DNA of 62,091 nucleotides from the NCBI GenBank assembly GCA_035527975.1, contig DATKZM010000012.1, positions 1 through 62,091 of the forward strand. Direction: 5' to 3'. The position numbers were made by a program, and so were the translations under genes. The notes below the pieces were generated by a model. The model saw nothing but the letters and a program-made list of their open reading frames with translations. It searched no databases and was not told where the DNA came from. Position 1 is the first letter of the stretch; each line of letters begins with the position of its first letter. Shown here one piece after another: positions 50,720-60,908 of this stretch. Source of the stretch: DATKZM01 sp035527975 (GTDB lineage Bacteria > Pseudomonadota > Alphaproteobacteria > JAPULJ01).

Positions 50720-52783
50720 CTACCCTTCGGTCCCGGTACGTCCGCCGGCGGGCTGGCCCGCGAGCTCGGTGCATTTGGCCATGATCTCCGAACAGCGCGT
50801 GATCGGGTCGGTCATGAAGAAATTCGCGATCGGCGAGGCGAAGGGTGCCGCATCGATCTTGCCGGCCTTGCCGAAGTCATCCCAGGTCGTGGGAAGGATC
50901 TCATCGATATTCGTGAATACAGGACTGGCCTTGGCCAGCCCCGCGCGGACCTGCTCCAGCGTGTCGTAGGGCAAGGTCTTGCCCAGCACGTCGGAAAGCG
51001 CGCGCAGTATCGTCCAGTCTTCGCGCGCCTCGCCCGGCGGAAAGGCAGCGAGCTGGCCATGTTGAGCGCGGCCTTCGGTGTTGACGTAGGTGCCATGCTT
51101 TTCGGTATAGGCCGCGCCTGGCAGGATCACATCCGCCCGGTGGGCGCCGGCATCGCCGTGATGTCCCTGATAAATGACGAAGGCCGCGCCGAGCGACCCC
51201 ATGTCGATTTCGTCGGCGGCCAGCAGATAGAGCACGTCAATCGCGCCCTGCCCGGCCGCCTTGATGATGCCCTGGACATCTTTGCCGCCGCGTTTGGGCG
51301 CAAATCCAAGATCAAGACCGCCAACCCGCGCCGCTGCCGTGTGCAGCACGTTGAAGCCGTTCCAGTCCGCGGTCACCATATCCGTTGTTTCGGCGAGCGA
51401 CCGTGCGGCGGCGAGGATGGCGGCCCCGTCGGGGCGGGCGAGCGCGCCCATGCCGAGGATCAGCATGGCGCGCCTGGCGTTCTTCAGGATCTTGGCAAAG
51501 CTGTGGTCGCCCTTGGAGAGCTCCGCCAGCGTCTCCGGGCCGGCGCCCAAGAATTCGGCGTCATAGGTGAGGTCCATCGGACCGCCGATCACGCCGACCG
51601 GAAAACCGCCGCGCAGCGAGCGCTTGCGGATGCGGGCATTGATGATCGGCGCCTCGATGCGCGGATTGGCGCCGATAATGAGCAGCGCGTCGGCGTCTTC
51701 GATGCCGGCAATGGTGGTGTTGAAGAGATAGCCGGCGCGGGCGGCGGGATCGAGCCTGGCGCCGTCCTGACGGCAATCGAGATTGGGCGAGCCCAAGCCG
51801 GCCATCAGCTCTTTCAGGCATAGCATCGCCTCGGCGTCGCACTGATCGCCGGCGATCGCGGCGATCGTCTTGCCGTCCTTGCCTTTGAGCACTTTGGCGA
51901 TGGCGGCAAAGGCATCCTGCCAGCTTGCCGGCTCGAGCTTGCCCATGCGGCGCAGATAGGGCTGGTCGAGGCGCTGGCGCTTCAGACCGTCATAGGCAAA
52001 GCGGGTCTTGTCGGAAATCCACTCTTCGTTGATGTCCTCGTTGAGCCGCGGCAGGATGCGCATGACCTCCGCGCCGCGCGTATCGACCCGGATGTTCGAG
52101 CCGACGGCGTCGAGCACGTCGACTGATTCCGTCCGCTTCAGCTCCCAGGAACGCGCGGTGAAGGCATAAGGCTTGGAGGTCAGCGCGCCGACCGGGCAGA
52201 GATCGATGACATTGCCGGACAGCTCGGAGGTCAACGAACGCTCCAGATACGTCGTGATCTCCATATGCTCGCCGCGGCCGACCGCACCGATCTCGTCGAC
52301 GCCGGCGACCTCGGTCGCGAAACGGATGCAGCGCGTGCAGTGGATGCAGCGCGTCATGATCGTTTTGACCAGCGGCCCCATATCCTTGTCGGTGACCGCG
52401 CGCTTGTTTTCCAGATAGCGGCTGTGGTCGGTGCCATAGGCCATCGCCTGGTCTTGCAGATCGCACTCGCCGCCCTGGTCGCAGATCGGACAATCGAGCG
52501 GATGGTTGATCAGCAGGAATTCCATGACGCCGTGGCGGGCGGTTTTTGCGGTTTCGGACTGGGTGTGGACGATCATGCCTTCGGCGACCGGCATGGCGCA
52601 GGATGCGACCGGCTTGGGCGCTTTTTCGACCTCGACCAGGCACATGCGGCAGTTGCCGGCGATCGAGAGCCGCTCGTGGAAGCAGAAATGCGGCACCTCG
52701 ATGCCGGCCGACTGGCAGGCCTGGAGGACGGTCAGCCCGTCCTCGACTTCGACCTCTTGGCCGTCGATGGTGAGCTTCGCCAT
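50720..52783 (-). CDS. nuoG: NADH-quinone oxidoreductase subunit G
   Basis: Largest peripheral-arm subunit, 687 residues. The N-terminal domain binds one 2Fe-2S and two 4Fe-4S clusters (FCFHERLSIAGNCRMCLVEV, HPLDCPICDQGGECDLQDQ, CIHCTRCIRFATEVAG). The C-terminal two-thirds is a molybdopterin-oxidoreductase-like fold that binds no molybdenum in complex I. The first cluster region and length match alphaproteobacterial NuoG. A repeat-bearing gap separates it from nuoF. Confidence 0.96.
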   Translation of the reverse strand: MAKLTIDGQEVEVEDGLTVLQACQSAGIEVPHFCFHERLSIAGNCRMCLVEVEKAPKPVASCAMPVAEGMIVHTQSETAKTARHGVMEFLLINHPLDCPICDQGGECDLQDQAMAYGTDHSRYLENKRAVTDKDMGPLVKTIMTRCIHCTRCIRFATEVAGVDEIGAVGRGEHMEITTYLERSLTSELSGNVIDLCPVGALTSKPYAFTARSWELKRTESVDVLDAVGSNIRVDTRGAEVMRILPRLNEDINEEWISDKTRFAYDGLKRQRLDQPYLRRMGKLEPASWQDAFAAIAKVLKGKDGKTIAAIAGDQCDAEAMLCLKELMAGLGSPNLDCRQDGARLDPAARAGYLFNTTIAGIEDADALLIIGANPRIEAPIINARIRKRSLRGGFPVGVIGGPMDLTYDAEFLGAGPETLAELSKGDHSFAKILKNARRAMLILGMGALARPDGAAILAAARSLAETTDMVTADWNGFNVLHTAAARVGGLDLGFAPKRGGKDVQGIIKAAGQGAIDVLYLLAADEIDMGSLGAAFVIYQGHHGDAGAHRADVILPGAAYTEKHGTYVNTEGRAQHGQLAAFPPGEAREDWTILRALSDVLGKTLPYDTLEQVRAGLAKASPVFTNIDEILPTTWDDFGKAGKIDAAPFASPIANFFMTDPITRCSEIMAKCTELAGQPAGGRTGTEG

Positions 52784-52818
52784 GGCTATGCCACCCCGTT
52801 CGACGCGGCGGTCGACCC

Positions 52819-52935
52819 GTCATCCCGAGCGGAGCGCAGCGGAGCCGAAGGATCTGACCTGCAACACCGCGATCGCACCGCTTGATGGCCGATTTCTCCG
52901 CTCCGCGGCGTGCGCACGCCGCTCCAGTCGAAATG
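52819..52935. repeat. dispersed inverted repeat, family 2 (nuoF-nuoG gap)
   Basis: The left part contains GTCATCCCGAGCGGAGCG and the right part has complementary CTCCGCTCCGC, a type of interspersed element seen in many GC-rich genomes. It accounts for most of the 172-base gap between nuoG and nuoF. It shares no arm sequence with the family 1 repeats. Confidence 0.7.
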
Positions 52936-52955
52936 GCGGTATCGCATGATCCGCA

Positions 52956-54238
<1,283 letters not shown>

Positions 54239-54239
<1 letters not shown>

Positions 54240-54844
54240 CAGCCGCCCCCTCTGAGCGTTGTCGCCCCGCCGGCGGGCTCGGACGAATGCCGGCCAGTTG
54301 CCGAGCCTGGTGCGATACCCTCGCCGTACCTCAATGATTTCAGCAGCTTGATCGTCGACGTCTTGTCCAGGTCCTCGAAGAAATCGTCATTCACCTGGAT
54401 CATCGGCGCGTTGACGCAGGCGCCCAGGCATTCGACTTCCATCAAGGTGAAGAGACCGTCGGCGCTGGTCTCGCCGACACCGATGCCGCATTCCTCGCGG
54501 ATCGCGGCCTTCACATCGTCGGCGCCGCGCAGCCAGCACGGTGTGGTGCCACAAAGCTGCAACAGGTATTTGCCGACGGGAGCAAGGTTGAACATCGTGT
54601 AGAAGGTCGCGACCTCGAGCACGCGGATGCGCGGCATCTCAAGGAGCGCGGCGACATGCTCGATCGCCGCTTGCGGCAGCCAGTTGTCGTTCTGACGCTG
54701 GGCGAGGTCGAGCAGCGGCAAGACGGCGCTGGCCTGGCGGCCTTCCGGATACCTGGCGATGATCCCACGGGCGCGCTCGACGTTCTCCACCGTGAAGGCG
54801 AAGTTTTCGGGCTGCCGGACAGCAGCCGCAACCGCCCCGCTCAC
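54239..54844 (-). CDS. nuoE: NADH-quinone oxidoreductase subunit E
   Basis: A 201-residue thioredoxin-like subunit with the 2Fe-2S (N1a) ligands Cys98 and Cys103 (LQLCGTTPCWLRG) and Cys139 and Cys143 (VECLGACVNAP). It is somewhat longer than E. coli NuoE (166) owing to a C-terminal extension, common in alphaproteobacteria. It overlaps nuoD by 4 bases and nuoF by one. Confidence 0.96.
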
Positions 54845-56019
54845 CGGTCAATCTCCCCAAAGACGATATCCATCGAGCCGACGATGGCAACGAGGTCTGC
54901 CAGCATGTGACCCTTGCACATGAAGTCGGAGGCCTGCAGAAAGGCATAGCCCGGCGCGCGGATCTTGCATCTGTAGGGCTTGTTCGTGCCGTCGGAGACG
55001 AGATAGACGCCGAATTCGCCCTTGGGCGCCTCGACCGCGGTGTAGGTCTCGCCGGCGGGGACGTGGTAGCCCTCGGTGAAGAGCTTGAAGTGATGGATGA
55101 GCGCTTCCATGGAGCGCTTCATCTCTCTGCGCGACGGCGGCGAAATCTTGTTGTCTTCGACCTTGACCGGGCCCGGTTTTATTTGCTCCAGACATTGGCG
55201 CATGATCTTCAGGCTCTCGCGCATTTCCAGCACGCGGACAAGGTAGCGGTCGAAGCAGTCGCCGTGCTTGCCCACCGGAATGTCGAAGTCCATGCGCTCG
55301 TAGACATCGTAAGGCTGGGATTTGCGCAAATCCCAGGGCAGGCCCGAGCCGCGCAGCATCGGCCCGGAAAAACCCCAGTCGAGCGCATCCTCGGCGCTGA
55401 CGATGCCGATATCGACCGTGCGCTGGCGAAAAATTCGGTTGTCGTTGAGCAGGCTTTCCAGATCGTCGATCATCGCCGGATAGGTCTCGGTCCACGCCAT
55501 GATGTCTTCGGCCAGTCCGGCCGGCATGTCGACCGCCACTCCGCCGGGCCGAAAATAGGCGGCGTGCAGCCGGGCGCCGCTGACCCGCTCGTAGAATGCC
55601 ATCAGCTTTTCGCGCTCCTCGAACAGCCAGAGGAACGGCGTCATCGCGCCAACGTCGAGCGCGAAGGCGCTGATGTTGAGGATGTGGTTGAGGATGCGGC
55701 CGATCTCGCAATAGAGCACACGGATGTACTGGCCCCGCTCGGGGACCGTGACGCCGAGCAGCTTCTCGGTAGCGAGCGCGAAGCCGTGCTCCTGGTTCAT
55801 CGTCCCGACATAGTCGAGCCGGTCGAAATAGGGCACGGCCTGGAGGTAGGTCTTGTACTCGATCAGCTTCTCGGTGCCACGGTGGAGCAAGCCGATATGG
55901 GGGTCGGCGCGGTCGATGATCTCGCCGTCCATCTCCAGCACCATGCGCATGACGCCGTGCGCCGCCGGGTGCTGGGGGCCGAAATTGATCGAAAAGTTCT
56001 GGATCTGGACTTCTGCCAT
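54841..56019 (-). CDS. nuoD: NADH-quinone oxidoreductase subunit D
   Basis: The 392-residue hydrogenase-like 49-kDa subunit that lines the quinone site. Conserved segments are NFGPQHPAAHGVMRMVLEMD near the N-terminus, HIGLLHRGTEKLIEYKTY, RGSGLPWDLRKSQPYDVY and a C-terminus ending in GEIDR. It is a separate gene from nuoC, unlike the E. coli fusion. It overlaps both neighbours. Confidence 0.97.
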   Translation of the reverse strand: MAEVQIQNFSINFGPQHPAAHGVMRMVLEMDGEIIDRADPHIGLLHRGTEKLIEYKTYLQAVPYFDRLDYVGTMNQEHGFALATEKLLGVTVPERGQYIRVLYCEIGRILNHILNISAFALDVGAMTPFLWLFEEREKLMAFYERVSGARLHAAYFRPGGVAVDMPAGLAEDIMAWTETYPAMIDDLESLLNDNRIFRQRTVDIGIVSAEDALDWGFSGPMLRGSGLPWDLRKSQPYDVYERMDFDIPVGKHGDCFDRYLVRVLEMRESLKIMRQCLEQIKPGPVKVEDNKISPPSRREMKRSMEALIHHFKLFTEGYHVPAGETYTAVEAPKGEFGVYLVSDGTNKPYRCKIRAPGYAFLQASDFMCKGHMLADLVAIVGSMDIVFGEIDR

Positions 56020-56654
56020 CAGGCGCCGCCCTCGCCCGCGTCTTCCGTTTCGGCGGCGGCCTTCTCATCGCCCGGCAGGCGCTCGATGGTCATGCCTTCC
56101 CACGGGCTGATGAAGTCGAAACTGCGAAACTCCTGGGTCAGCTTGACCGGTTCGTAGACGACCCGCTTCTGCTCGGCGTCGTAGCGCAACTCGACATAGC
56201 CGGTGAGCGGAAAATCCTTGCGCAGCGGGTGGCCCTCGAAGCCGTAATCGGTCAGCAGCCGCCGCAGGTCGGGGTGGTCGGTGAACAGCACGCCGTACAT
56301 GTCCCAGACCTCGCGCTCGAACCAGGCGGCGGTGCTGTAAATCGACGTAACCGACGGCACGGGCGTCGTTTCATCGGTCGCGACCTTGATGCGGATGCGC
56401 TGGTTGAGCGATACGCTGAGCAGGTTGTAGACGACCTCGAAACGCTCGTCGCGCTCGGGAAAGTCGACCGCCGTTACGTCCACCAGCACCTTGAATTGAC
56501 AATTGCTGTCGTCGCGCAGGAATATCAGCAGCTTGATCAACGAAGCGCGCTGGGTGTTGATGGCAAGCTCGTCATGCGCGATCACCGCCGCACCGACCTC
56601 GTTGGGCACGGCATCGGCAAGATAGGTGGCCAGATCACGCAGGGCTTGATCCAT
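56019..56654 (-). CDS. nuoC: NADH-quinone oxidoreductase subunit C
   Basis: The 211-residue 30-kDa-type subunit. Motifs include VTAVDFPERDERFEVVYNLL and EREVWDMYGVLFTDHPDLRR with GHPLRKDFPLTGYVELRYD. ATG 56654 gives the normal length; the frame is open farther upstream only because it shadows nuoB. It shares one base with the nuoD start. Confidence 0.96.
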   Translation of the reverse strand: MDQALRDLATYLADAVPNEVGAAVIAHDELAINTQRASLIKLLIFLRDDSNCQFKVLVDVTAVDFPERDERFEVVYNLLSVSLNQRIRIKVATDETTPVPSVTSIYSTAAWFEREVWDMYGVLFTDHPDLRRLLTDYGFEGHPLRKDFPLTGYVELRYDAEQKRVVYEPVKLTQEFRSFDFISPWEGMTIERLPGDEKAAAETEDAGEGGA

Positions 56655-56679
56655 CGATGTCTCGTATGCGGGCAGCAGC

Positions 56680-57240
56680 TCAGCGGGCGATCGTGCCCGT
56701 GCGCCTGATTTTCTTTTGCAGCTGGAGGATGCCGTATAGCAGCGCTTCGGCGGTCGGCGGGCATCCGGGCACATAGATATCGACCGGCACGATGCGGTCG
56801 CAGCCACGCACCACCGAATAGGAGTAGTGGTAATAGCCCCCGCCATTGGCGCAAGAGCCCATCGAGATCACCCAGCGCGGCTCGGCCATCTGGTCGTAGA
56901 CCTTGCGCAGCGCAGGCGCCATCTTGTTGGTCAGCGTGCCCGCAACGATCATCACATCCGATTGCCGCGGGCTCGGCCGGAAGACGATGCCGAAACGATC
57001 AAGATCGTAGCGCGAGGCGCCGGTTTGCATCATCTCAACCGCGCAGCAGGCAAGGCCGAACGTCATCGGCCATAGCGAGCCGGTGCGCGCCCAGTTGACC
57101 AGCTTGTCCACATTGGTGAGCAGGAAGCCCTTCGATTTGAACTCGGTCTGCAGATAGGCGTCGAGATCGGTGCCGCCCTCATGCGCGGCGGGCGCACTTA
57201 TTCCCGCGGCTAAGCCGGGCCGCGTGTCGGCTACTCCCAT
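56680..57240 (-). CDS. nuoB: NADH-quinone oxidoreductase subunit B
   Basis: A 186-residue subunit that carries the terminal 4Fe-4S cluster N2. Ligands are the tandem Cys65-Cys66 (GLACCAVEMM), Cys130 (SMGSCANGGG) and Cys160 (VPGCPPTAEA). ATG 57240 starts MGVADTRPG and overlaps the nuoA end by 10 bases. Confidence 0.97.
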   Translation of the reverse strand: MGVADTRPGLAAGISAPAAHEGGTDLDAYLQTEFKSKGFLLTNVDKLVNWARTGSLWPMTFGLACCAVEMMQTGASRYDLDRFGIVFRPSPRQSDVMIVAGTLTNKMAPALRKVYDQMAEPRWVISMGSCANGGGYYHYSYSVVRGCDRIVPVDIYVPGCPPTAEALLYGILQLQKKIRRTGTIAR

Positions 57241-57596
57241 TCCAGCGCGCCCTTCTTCCATTCGTAGACGAAGCCCACGGTGAGAATCGCGAGGAAGATC
57301 ACCATCGACCAGAAACCGAACATGCCGATCTTGCCGAGCGTGATTGCCCAGGGAAACAGGAAGGCGACTTCAAGGTCGAAGATGATGAAGAGGATGGCGA
57401 CCAAATAGAACCGCACATCGAAGCGGCCGCGGGCGTCTTCGAAAGCCTCAAAACCGCATTCATAGGCGGAAAGCTTTTCCGGGTCGGGCTTTTGTTGGGC
57501 AACAACGAAGGAGGCCACAACCAGGACGCCAGAAAGTCCGATCGCGATACCGAGAAAGATCAAGATCGGCAGGTATTCGCGCAGAAGCTCGTTCAT
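57231..57596 (-). CDS. nuoA: NADH-quinone oxidoreductase subunit A
   Basis: First gene of the complex I operon, a 121-residue three-helix membrane subunit. It has YECGFEAFEDARGRFDVRFY on the loop and IIFDLEVAFLFPW with the conserved acidic residues. ATG 57596 (MNELLREYLP) gives the family's standard start; frames upstream lack support. Confidence 0.97.
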   Translation of the reverse strand: MNELLREYLPILIFLGIAIGLSGVLVVASFVVAQQKPDPEKLSAYECGFEAFEDARGRFDVRFYLVAILFIIFDLEVAFLFPWAITLGKIGMFGFWSMVIFLAILTVGFVYEWKKGALEWE

Positions 57597-57691
57597 CAGT
57601 CCCGTCCGAAATACTGTCGCGCCACCCACGCCGCATAGGCTTGTATTCCAAGCGTTTTGCGGTCTCGCGGGCACCCCCGGACAGTCGGCGA

Positions 57692-57720
57692 TTTATATCG
57701 CCTGGCCCGGTCGATTGAAA
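57692..57720 (-). promoter_or_regulatory. weak candidate promoter of the nuo operon
   Basis: On the minus strand TTTCAA is followed after 17 bases by TATAAA, about 95 bases upstream of nuoA. The -10 is good and the -35 is poor. Confidence 0.28.
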
Positions 57721-57827
57721 GGCAAGATTAAGTGATCCCGCCCGCGCGTTTCGCCGCATCGCGAACAGCCGATCGCGCGCGGCCGACCACGTGAAAGCGA
57801 AATGCGGGCGTTGAGGCGATGGAAAAA

Positions 57828-57904
57828 TGGCGGGAGCGACGGGACTCGAACCCGCGACCTCCGGCGTGACAGGCCGGCACTCTAACCAACTGAGCTACGC
57901 CCCC
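57828..57904 (-). tRNA. tRNA-Asp (anticodon GTC)
   Basis: A full cloverleaf of 77 bases: acceptor GGGGGCG pairs with CGCTCCC (one G-U), the D arm reads GCTCAGTTGGTTAGAGT, the anticodon loop holds GTC between GGCCT and ACGCC, and the T arm has GGGTTCGAGTCCC. The CCA end is encoded. It lies upstream of nuoA on the same strand, a common alphaproteobacterial position. Confidence 0.97.
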
Positions 57905-58069
57905 GCTGGGGTTCCGCCCGATATTCGTCTGAATTGGCGTCAGACGCAATCTCGTCGGGCGTGCGGGTCGATGTAGTCGCTGCCCGTGAGGGTGTCAAGG
58001 TGACTTGTGGAAGAAGCCCGGCAGGCGAACCTCGCGTGACCGCTTGACGCGAAACCGCTCGACGTGAGG

Positions 58070-59695
58070 CTACTCGTCGCGGTGCTGCGAGCGCCAGCGT
58101 TCCAGAACACGCCCCAGGAAGTCCGGATCGTCGATGTCGCTGGCCCAGGCATCGGAGAATGAGGCCGTGCCGCTGCGCGGCCGGTGTTCCTCGCTGAGCT
58201 CATTGAAGCGCAGGCGCACCGGCACCGAGACGCCCTCGCCGATCGCAATCGCCTCGGCATTGCCCAGCGAGGGCAGGCAGTCGAGCAGGCCCACGGAGGA
58301 TTCCGAAAGCATTGCCTCGACGAATTCCTGATCCTTCTGGTTGCTCATGCGCAATGCCAGGATCGTGTTGCATTGGGAGAGGATATCGACTGCAAGCTCG
58401 GACGGCCTTTGACTGACAACGCACAGCGAGACGCCGTACTTCCGCCCTTCCTTGGCGATACGGGCGAGCGCGCGCTTGGTGGGCTCAAAGCCCAGGCCTA
58501 TCTCGCGGGGTGCGTAGCGGTGCGCCTCCTCGCAAACCAGCAGAACCGGCATGCCGCGGTCGCTCCACACCGCGAACTCGAAGGTCAGGCGCGCCAGCAC
58601 CGAAACGACCACGTTCAGGATTTCGGAAGGAACGCCGGAAAGGTCGACGATCGTGATCGGCTTGCCATCGACCGGGATGCGGAAGATCCGCGCGAGGATA
58701 AGGGCCATCCGATCTTCGATCGACAGCCCCGGAAACATGAAGCTGTAGCGCGGGTCGGTCTGGAGCATGCTGAAGCGTTCCTTCAGCCGCAGATAGGGCG
58801 ACGTCTCGCGTGTCTTGTCGAGGCGGCCCACGGCGTCATCGACCCGGCGGGCGGCATCGCCGATACGGTAAGGAACCGGCGTGTCGACCGTGATCTTGTC
58901 GCGCTGGGGGTCGTCGGCGGCGTATTGGTGTTTGGCGTAGAGCACGACTTCGCTCAGGATCGCGGACATGGTCTCACGGTCGTCCTTCTCGTGCCCGAGC
59001 ACCACCTGTTCGAGCTCTTCGAAGTTGAGCAGCCAATATGGCACTTCCAGGGTGCCGGGATGCAGGCACTCGGCGCGCTGACCGAACGAGTGCGAGTATT
59101 CGTTGTGGACGTCGAGCAGCACGACATGACCGTTGGGATACTTGCCGAGGATCGCCCGCAGGATCACGGCGACGGCGCAGGATTTACCCGAACCGGTGGT
59201 GCCAAGAACCGCGAAGTGCTTGCCGAGCAGCTCATCGGTGACGGCAAAGGCCGGCAAGCTGCGGTCCTGGTGGATCGTGCCGATGCGTACGCTTTCCGGG
59301 TTGGTGGCGGCATAGACCCTGGCCAGATCGTCCTGATGCGCGCGGTAGACCTCTTGCGACAGCGAGGGCAGCTCGGAGACGCCGCGCCGGAAGGCGCTCA
59401 TGCCTTCGGAGCCGAGATCCTGGCACTCGCCAAGCAGATCGAGCTCAACGAAGCGCATTTCGTCGATTTCATCGTCGTCCGACGGTAGCGGAATGGTCAA
59501 TCCGCCGATCATCCCGAACACGATCGAATCGGGCATGCGAATCTTGACGATACCGCCCATCTGCAGCTCGTATGTGGCCGCGGCCGGATCGTCCGGCGTT
59601 GCGACGGGCTCGTCCAGCAGCGCGACGACGCGCGCGCCCGACACGGCAACGATGCGGCCGATCTTTCTGTCCTGTTCGGTAATCGATCCGTCCAT
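58070..59695 (-). CDS. HerA-like ATPase (HAS-barrel and DUF87 domain)
   Basis: A 541-residue P-loop ATPase of the HerA/FtsK superfamily. An N-terminal beta-rich HAS-barrel (about 10-95) is followed by Walker A GTTGSGKS (165-172), a second conserved strand VVLLDVHNEY, Walker B VLLVCEEAHRYAP and a sensor region with VVSQRPSELAVDILSQCN. HerA proteins form hexamers that move DNA, usually with the nuclease NurA or, in defence systems, with SIR2 or other effectors. No such partner is visible; a histidine kinase gene lies 72 bases upstream on the same strand. Confidence 0.85.
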   Translation of the reverse strand: MDGSITEQDRKIGRIVAVSGARVVALLDEPVATPDDPAAATYELQMGGIVKIRMPDSIVFGMIGGLTIPLPSDDDEIDEMRFVELDLLGECQDLGSEGMSAFRRGVSELPSLSQEVYRAHQDDLARVYAATNPESVRIGTIHQDRSLPAFAVTDELLGKHFAVLGTTGSGKSCAVAVILRAILGKYPNGHVVLLDVHNEYSHSFGQRAECLHPGTLEVPYWLLNFEELEQVVLGHEKDDRETMSAILSEVVLYAKHQYAADDPQRDKITVDTPVPYRIGDAARRVDDAVGRLDKTRETSPYLRLKERFSMLQTDPRYSFMFPGLSIEDRMALILARIFRIPVDGKPITIVDLSGVPSEILNVVVSVLARLTFEFAVWSDRGMPVLLVCEEAHRYAPREIGLGFEPTKRALARIAKEGRKYGVSLCVVSQRPSELAVDILSQCNTILALRMSNQKDQEFVEAMLSESSVGLLDCLPSLGNAEAIAIGEGVSVPVRLRFNELSEEHRPRSGTASFSDAWASDIDDPDFLGRVLERWRSQHRDE

Positions 59696-59767
59696 TCCTG
59701 TTTCAATCCTTCGCGATTGTTGCGGGGCGCGGCGAGCAGCTCGCAGAGGCCGAGCAGCGCGCAGAGG

Positions 59768-60664
59768 CTATGACGCCGCCTTGTTTTGCGTATTGGCGAG
59801 CCGGCGGCTCGGAAACGTGAGTGTGATGCAGGTGCCAGCGCCAGGCACGCTTTCGATCGCAAGCTTGCCGTCATGCAGCTCGATCAGGCGCTTGGCCAAA
59901 GGCAATCCAAGTCCGGTTCCCTCATAGCGACGGGCCAGGCTGCTGTCGATCTGGGTGAACGGATCGAGCGCCTTCTGAATGTCGTCGGGCGCGATACCGA
60001 TGCCGGTATCGGCGATGCGGATGACCAGATCCCCGTCCTCGATCGCGGCCGCGATGCGAACATGTCCGCCGCGCGGTGTAAATTTGACCGCGTTGGAGAG
60101 CATGTTGATGACGATCTGCTTGAGCTTCAGCTCGTCGACCAGAAGTGGCGGCAGCGCATCGGGCAATGTCGCCTTCATCTGGATCTCGGCGAGATGGGCA
60201 CGCTCCTTCATGATGGCAAAGCAGGCCGAGATGACGCTGCGCAGGTCGACCAGTTCTTCGCGAAGCTCGAGCTTGCCCGCCTCGATCTTCGCCAGATCGA
60301 GAATGTCGTTGATCAGCGCCAGCAAATGATGGCCGGAATTTGAGATGTCGGTCGCGTATTCGAGATACTTGGCGTTGTCGATCGGCCCAAGCATGCCTTT
60401 CGACATGACCTCGGAGAAGCCGATGATCGCGTTCAGCGGCGTGCGCAGCTCGTGGCTCACATTGGTGAGGAATTCCGACTTGGCGCGGCTCGCCGCCTCG
60501 GCCTCGAGCATGGCATGGTGGGCAAGGTCGGACACCTTGCGCTGCCGGTAAAGGGCCTGCAGCGAGGTTTGCGCCTGTTTCCTGTCGAACAGGTATTTCA
60601 GCTGATCGCAATACTCGTTCAGGAACGAGTGATCGTAGCGTTTCTTTCGCGCCGCCCTGAGCAT
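59768..60664 (-). CDS. soluble sensor histidine kinase
   Basis: A 298-residue cytoplasmic kinase without membrane segments. A short N-terminal region (1-55) is likely coiled-coil; the dimerisation/phosphoacceptor box is NVSHELRTPLNAIIGFSEVM (His71), and the ATP-binding domain has NMLSNAVKFTP (N box), IADTGIGIAPDD (G1), FTQIDSSLARRYEGTGLGLP (F and G2). No receiver domain or response regulator is adjacent. It probably heads a two-gene unit with the HerA-like ATPase. The signal is unknown. Confidence 0.88.
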   Translation of the reverse strand: MLRAARKKRYDHSFLNEYCDQLKYLFDRKQAQTSLQALYRQRKVSDLAHHAMLEAEAASRAKSEFLTNVSHELRTPLNAIIGFSEVMSKGMLGPIDNAKYLEYATDISNSGHHLLALINDILDLAKIEAGKLELREELVDLRSVISACFAIMKERAHLAEIQMKATLPDALPPLLVDELKLKQIVINMLSNAVKFTPRGGHVRIAAAIEDGDLVIRIADTGIGIAPDDIQKALDPFTQIDSSLARRYEGTGLGLPLAKRLIELHDGKLAIESVPGAGTCITLTFPSRRLANTQNKAAS

Positions 60665-60908
60665 CTCCGAGACCCGCTTTCAGACCCGATTTCAAGGGCT
60701 TTTCGTGTCCGGCACGGTACGTTCTAGCGGATGAACAAAATGTAAATCCCCGCCCTGTGCGGCCCCGAATCCGCCAATTTCGGCATGCCGATCTGGTTAA
60801 TCCAGCCGCCCATCGTTGACGAAGGCCGATATTCACGCTCTGTTGCCGCGACATCCCCATGAGCGGCGCCGAGCGCCGTCAGCGACATAAAGCGACCAGG
60901 AGTGAAGT
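60665..60908. other. divergent intergenic region between the kinase and the FMN reductase
   Basis: A 244-base gap between divergent genes, presumably holding both promoters. I saw no clear consensus boxes, hairpin or repeat. A ribosome site (AGGAGTGAAG) lies just before the FMN reductase start. Confidence 0.4.

Noticed and set aside
58184..59488. 434-codon plus-strand frame opposite the HerA-like gene
   Set aside because: Antisense shadow; the ATPase motifs on the minus strand are complete.
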